A DNA stretch of 6,402 nucleotides from Deltaproteobacteria bacterium. Lineage in GTDB: Bacteria > Myxococcota > Myxococcia > Myxococcales > 40CM-4-68-19. The stretch spans positions 1-6,402 of the forward strand of contig VBKQ01000342.1 of the NCBI GenBank assembly GCA_005879505.1, in the 5' to 3' direction. The notes below the pieces were generated by a model. It ran no database searches and was not told the origin of the DNA. It saw only the letters and a program-made list of their open reading frames with translations. How positions within the stretch are numbered: the first letter of the stretch is position 1; every line of letters starts with the position of its first letter. This document shows positions 6,063 through 6,402 of the stretch, piece by piece. A program made the position numbers and the translations under genes.

Positions 6063-6402
6063 CGTCTTCCTCTTCCTGGGTCGCGGCGCGCACCCCCTTG
6101 GCCTCCAGCACTTCGAAGCGCGCGGCGAGCTGCCCCGACGTCCAGAGCTCGATGATGCGCGGAAACCACTCCCCGGCGGCGGGGTTGCCGTACTGCAACA
6201 GGCGGAGGTCCGCGCCCCCCTGCGCGATCAGGCGAGCGGGGGCGGCATTGTCCTTGTACAGCCAGAGCTGCGGGGTGGAGAGATCGCGCCCGGCGGCGCC
6301 GAGCACGTAAGTGACGCGGTCGCCGAACCGCGACAGGCCCGCCGCCGCGCCCACGTCCGCTCCGGCCGCCAGCGCCGCGGTCCGCAGCGCCTGCGGGGCG
6401 TC
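6049..6402 (-). CDS. C-terminal part of a possibly LolA-like exported protein (5' end outside window)
   Basis: The frame is open from the window edge to a TGA at 6051-6049, giving 117 residues. The visible part contains beta-strand-like segments: RVTYVLGAAG, STPQLWLYKDN, RLIAQGGADLRLLQYG, and EWFPRIIELWTSGQLAARFEVLEAKGVRA, then an acidic tail EEEDDSRE. This strand order, with a 'WFPR.IEL...G.L..RFEV' closing segment, resembles the end of outer-membrane lipoprotein-sorting (LolA-like) folds. No catalytic motif is visible and the N-terminus is missing, so the family is a tentative inference. A GTG lies in frame at 6354, but the sequence before it is open and reads like protein (DAPQALRTAALAAGAD), so the gene most likely starts outside. 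It ends exactly at the priA start region, which suggests an operon with coupled translation. Confidence 0.65.
   Translation of the reverse strand, partial: DAPQALRTAALAAGADVGAAAGLSRFGDRVTYVLGAAGRDLSTPQLWLYKDNAAPARLIAQGGADLRLLQYGNPAAGEWFPRIIELWTSGQLAARFEVLEAKGVRAATQEEEDDSRE

Noticed and set aside
4080..6155. 691-residue plus-strand open frame opposite priA
   Set aside because: It mirrors priA, whose motifs are intact; the product is Arg/Pro-rich with no recognisable motif.

Overview
The window is a compact, very GC-rich stretch of bacterial chromosome. All seven supported genes lie on the minus strand, so they read from high to low coordinates. The strong GC bias at third codon positions, the outer-membrane-type proteins and the mix of genes suggest a Gram-negative bacterium of the Myxococcota or former deltaproteobacterial type. 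That assignment is an inference from composition and style, because no rRNA or other marker is present.

In transcription order the layout is as follows. (1) The 3' end of an exported, possibly LolA-like protein (6402-6049). (2) priA, the primosomal replication-restart helicase (from about 6060 to 3699), with all helicase and zinc-binding motifs intact but a start that no conventional codon explains. (3) A 100-base gap with a possible promoter, then def, peptide deformylase (3598-3029). (4) A short gap with a GC hairpin, then a secreted YceI-like lipocalin-fold protein (2938-2405). (5) Overlapping it by four bases, a small three-helix membrane protein with histidines next to the helices (2408-1920). 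(6) A class I SAM-dependent methyltransferase with MidA/NDUFAF7-like sequence features (1887-895). (7) A 119-base gap with a weak terminator candidate, then the first 258 residues of an exported, probably outer-membrane beta-barrel protein that runs off the window at base 1.

The genes fall into two functional groups. The priA-def pair is housekeeping (replication restart and N-terminal protein maturation) and matches the priA-def neighbourhood known from other bacteria, but fmt, which usually follows def, is absent. The YceI-like gene and its coupled membrane partner look like one unit. They recall the YceI plus cytochrome b561 pairing of other Gram-negatives, although the membrane protein is too short and too divergent to be called a cytochrome. 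No mobile element, CRISPR array, tRNA or rRNA was seen. The window is mostly ordinary core chromosome. The points most worth checking are the priA start, the YceI/membrane-protein pair, and the cysteine-bearing N-terminus of the methyltransferase.
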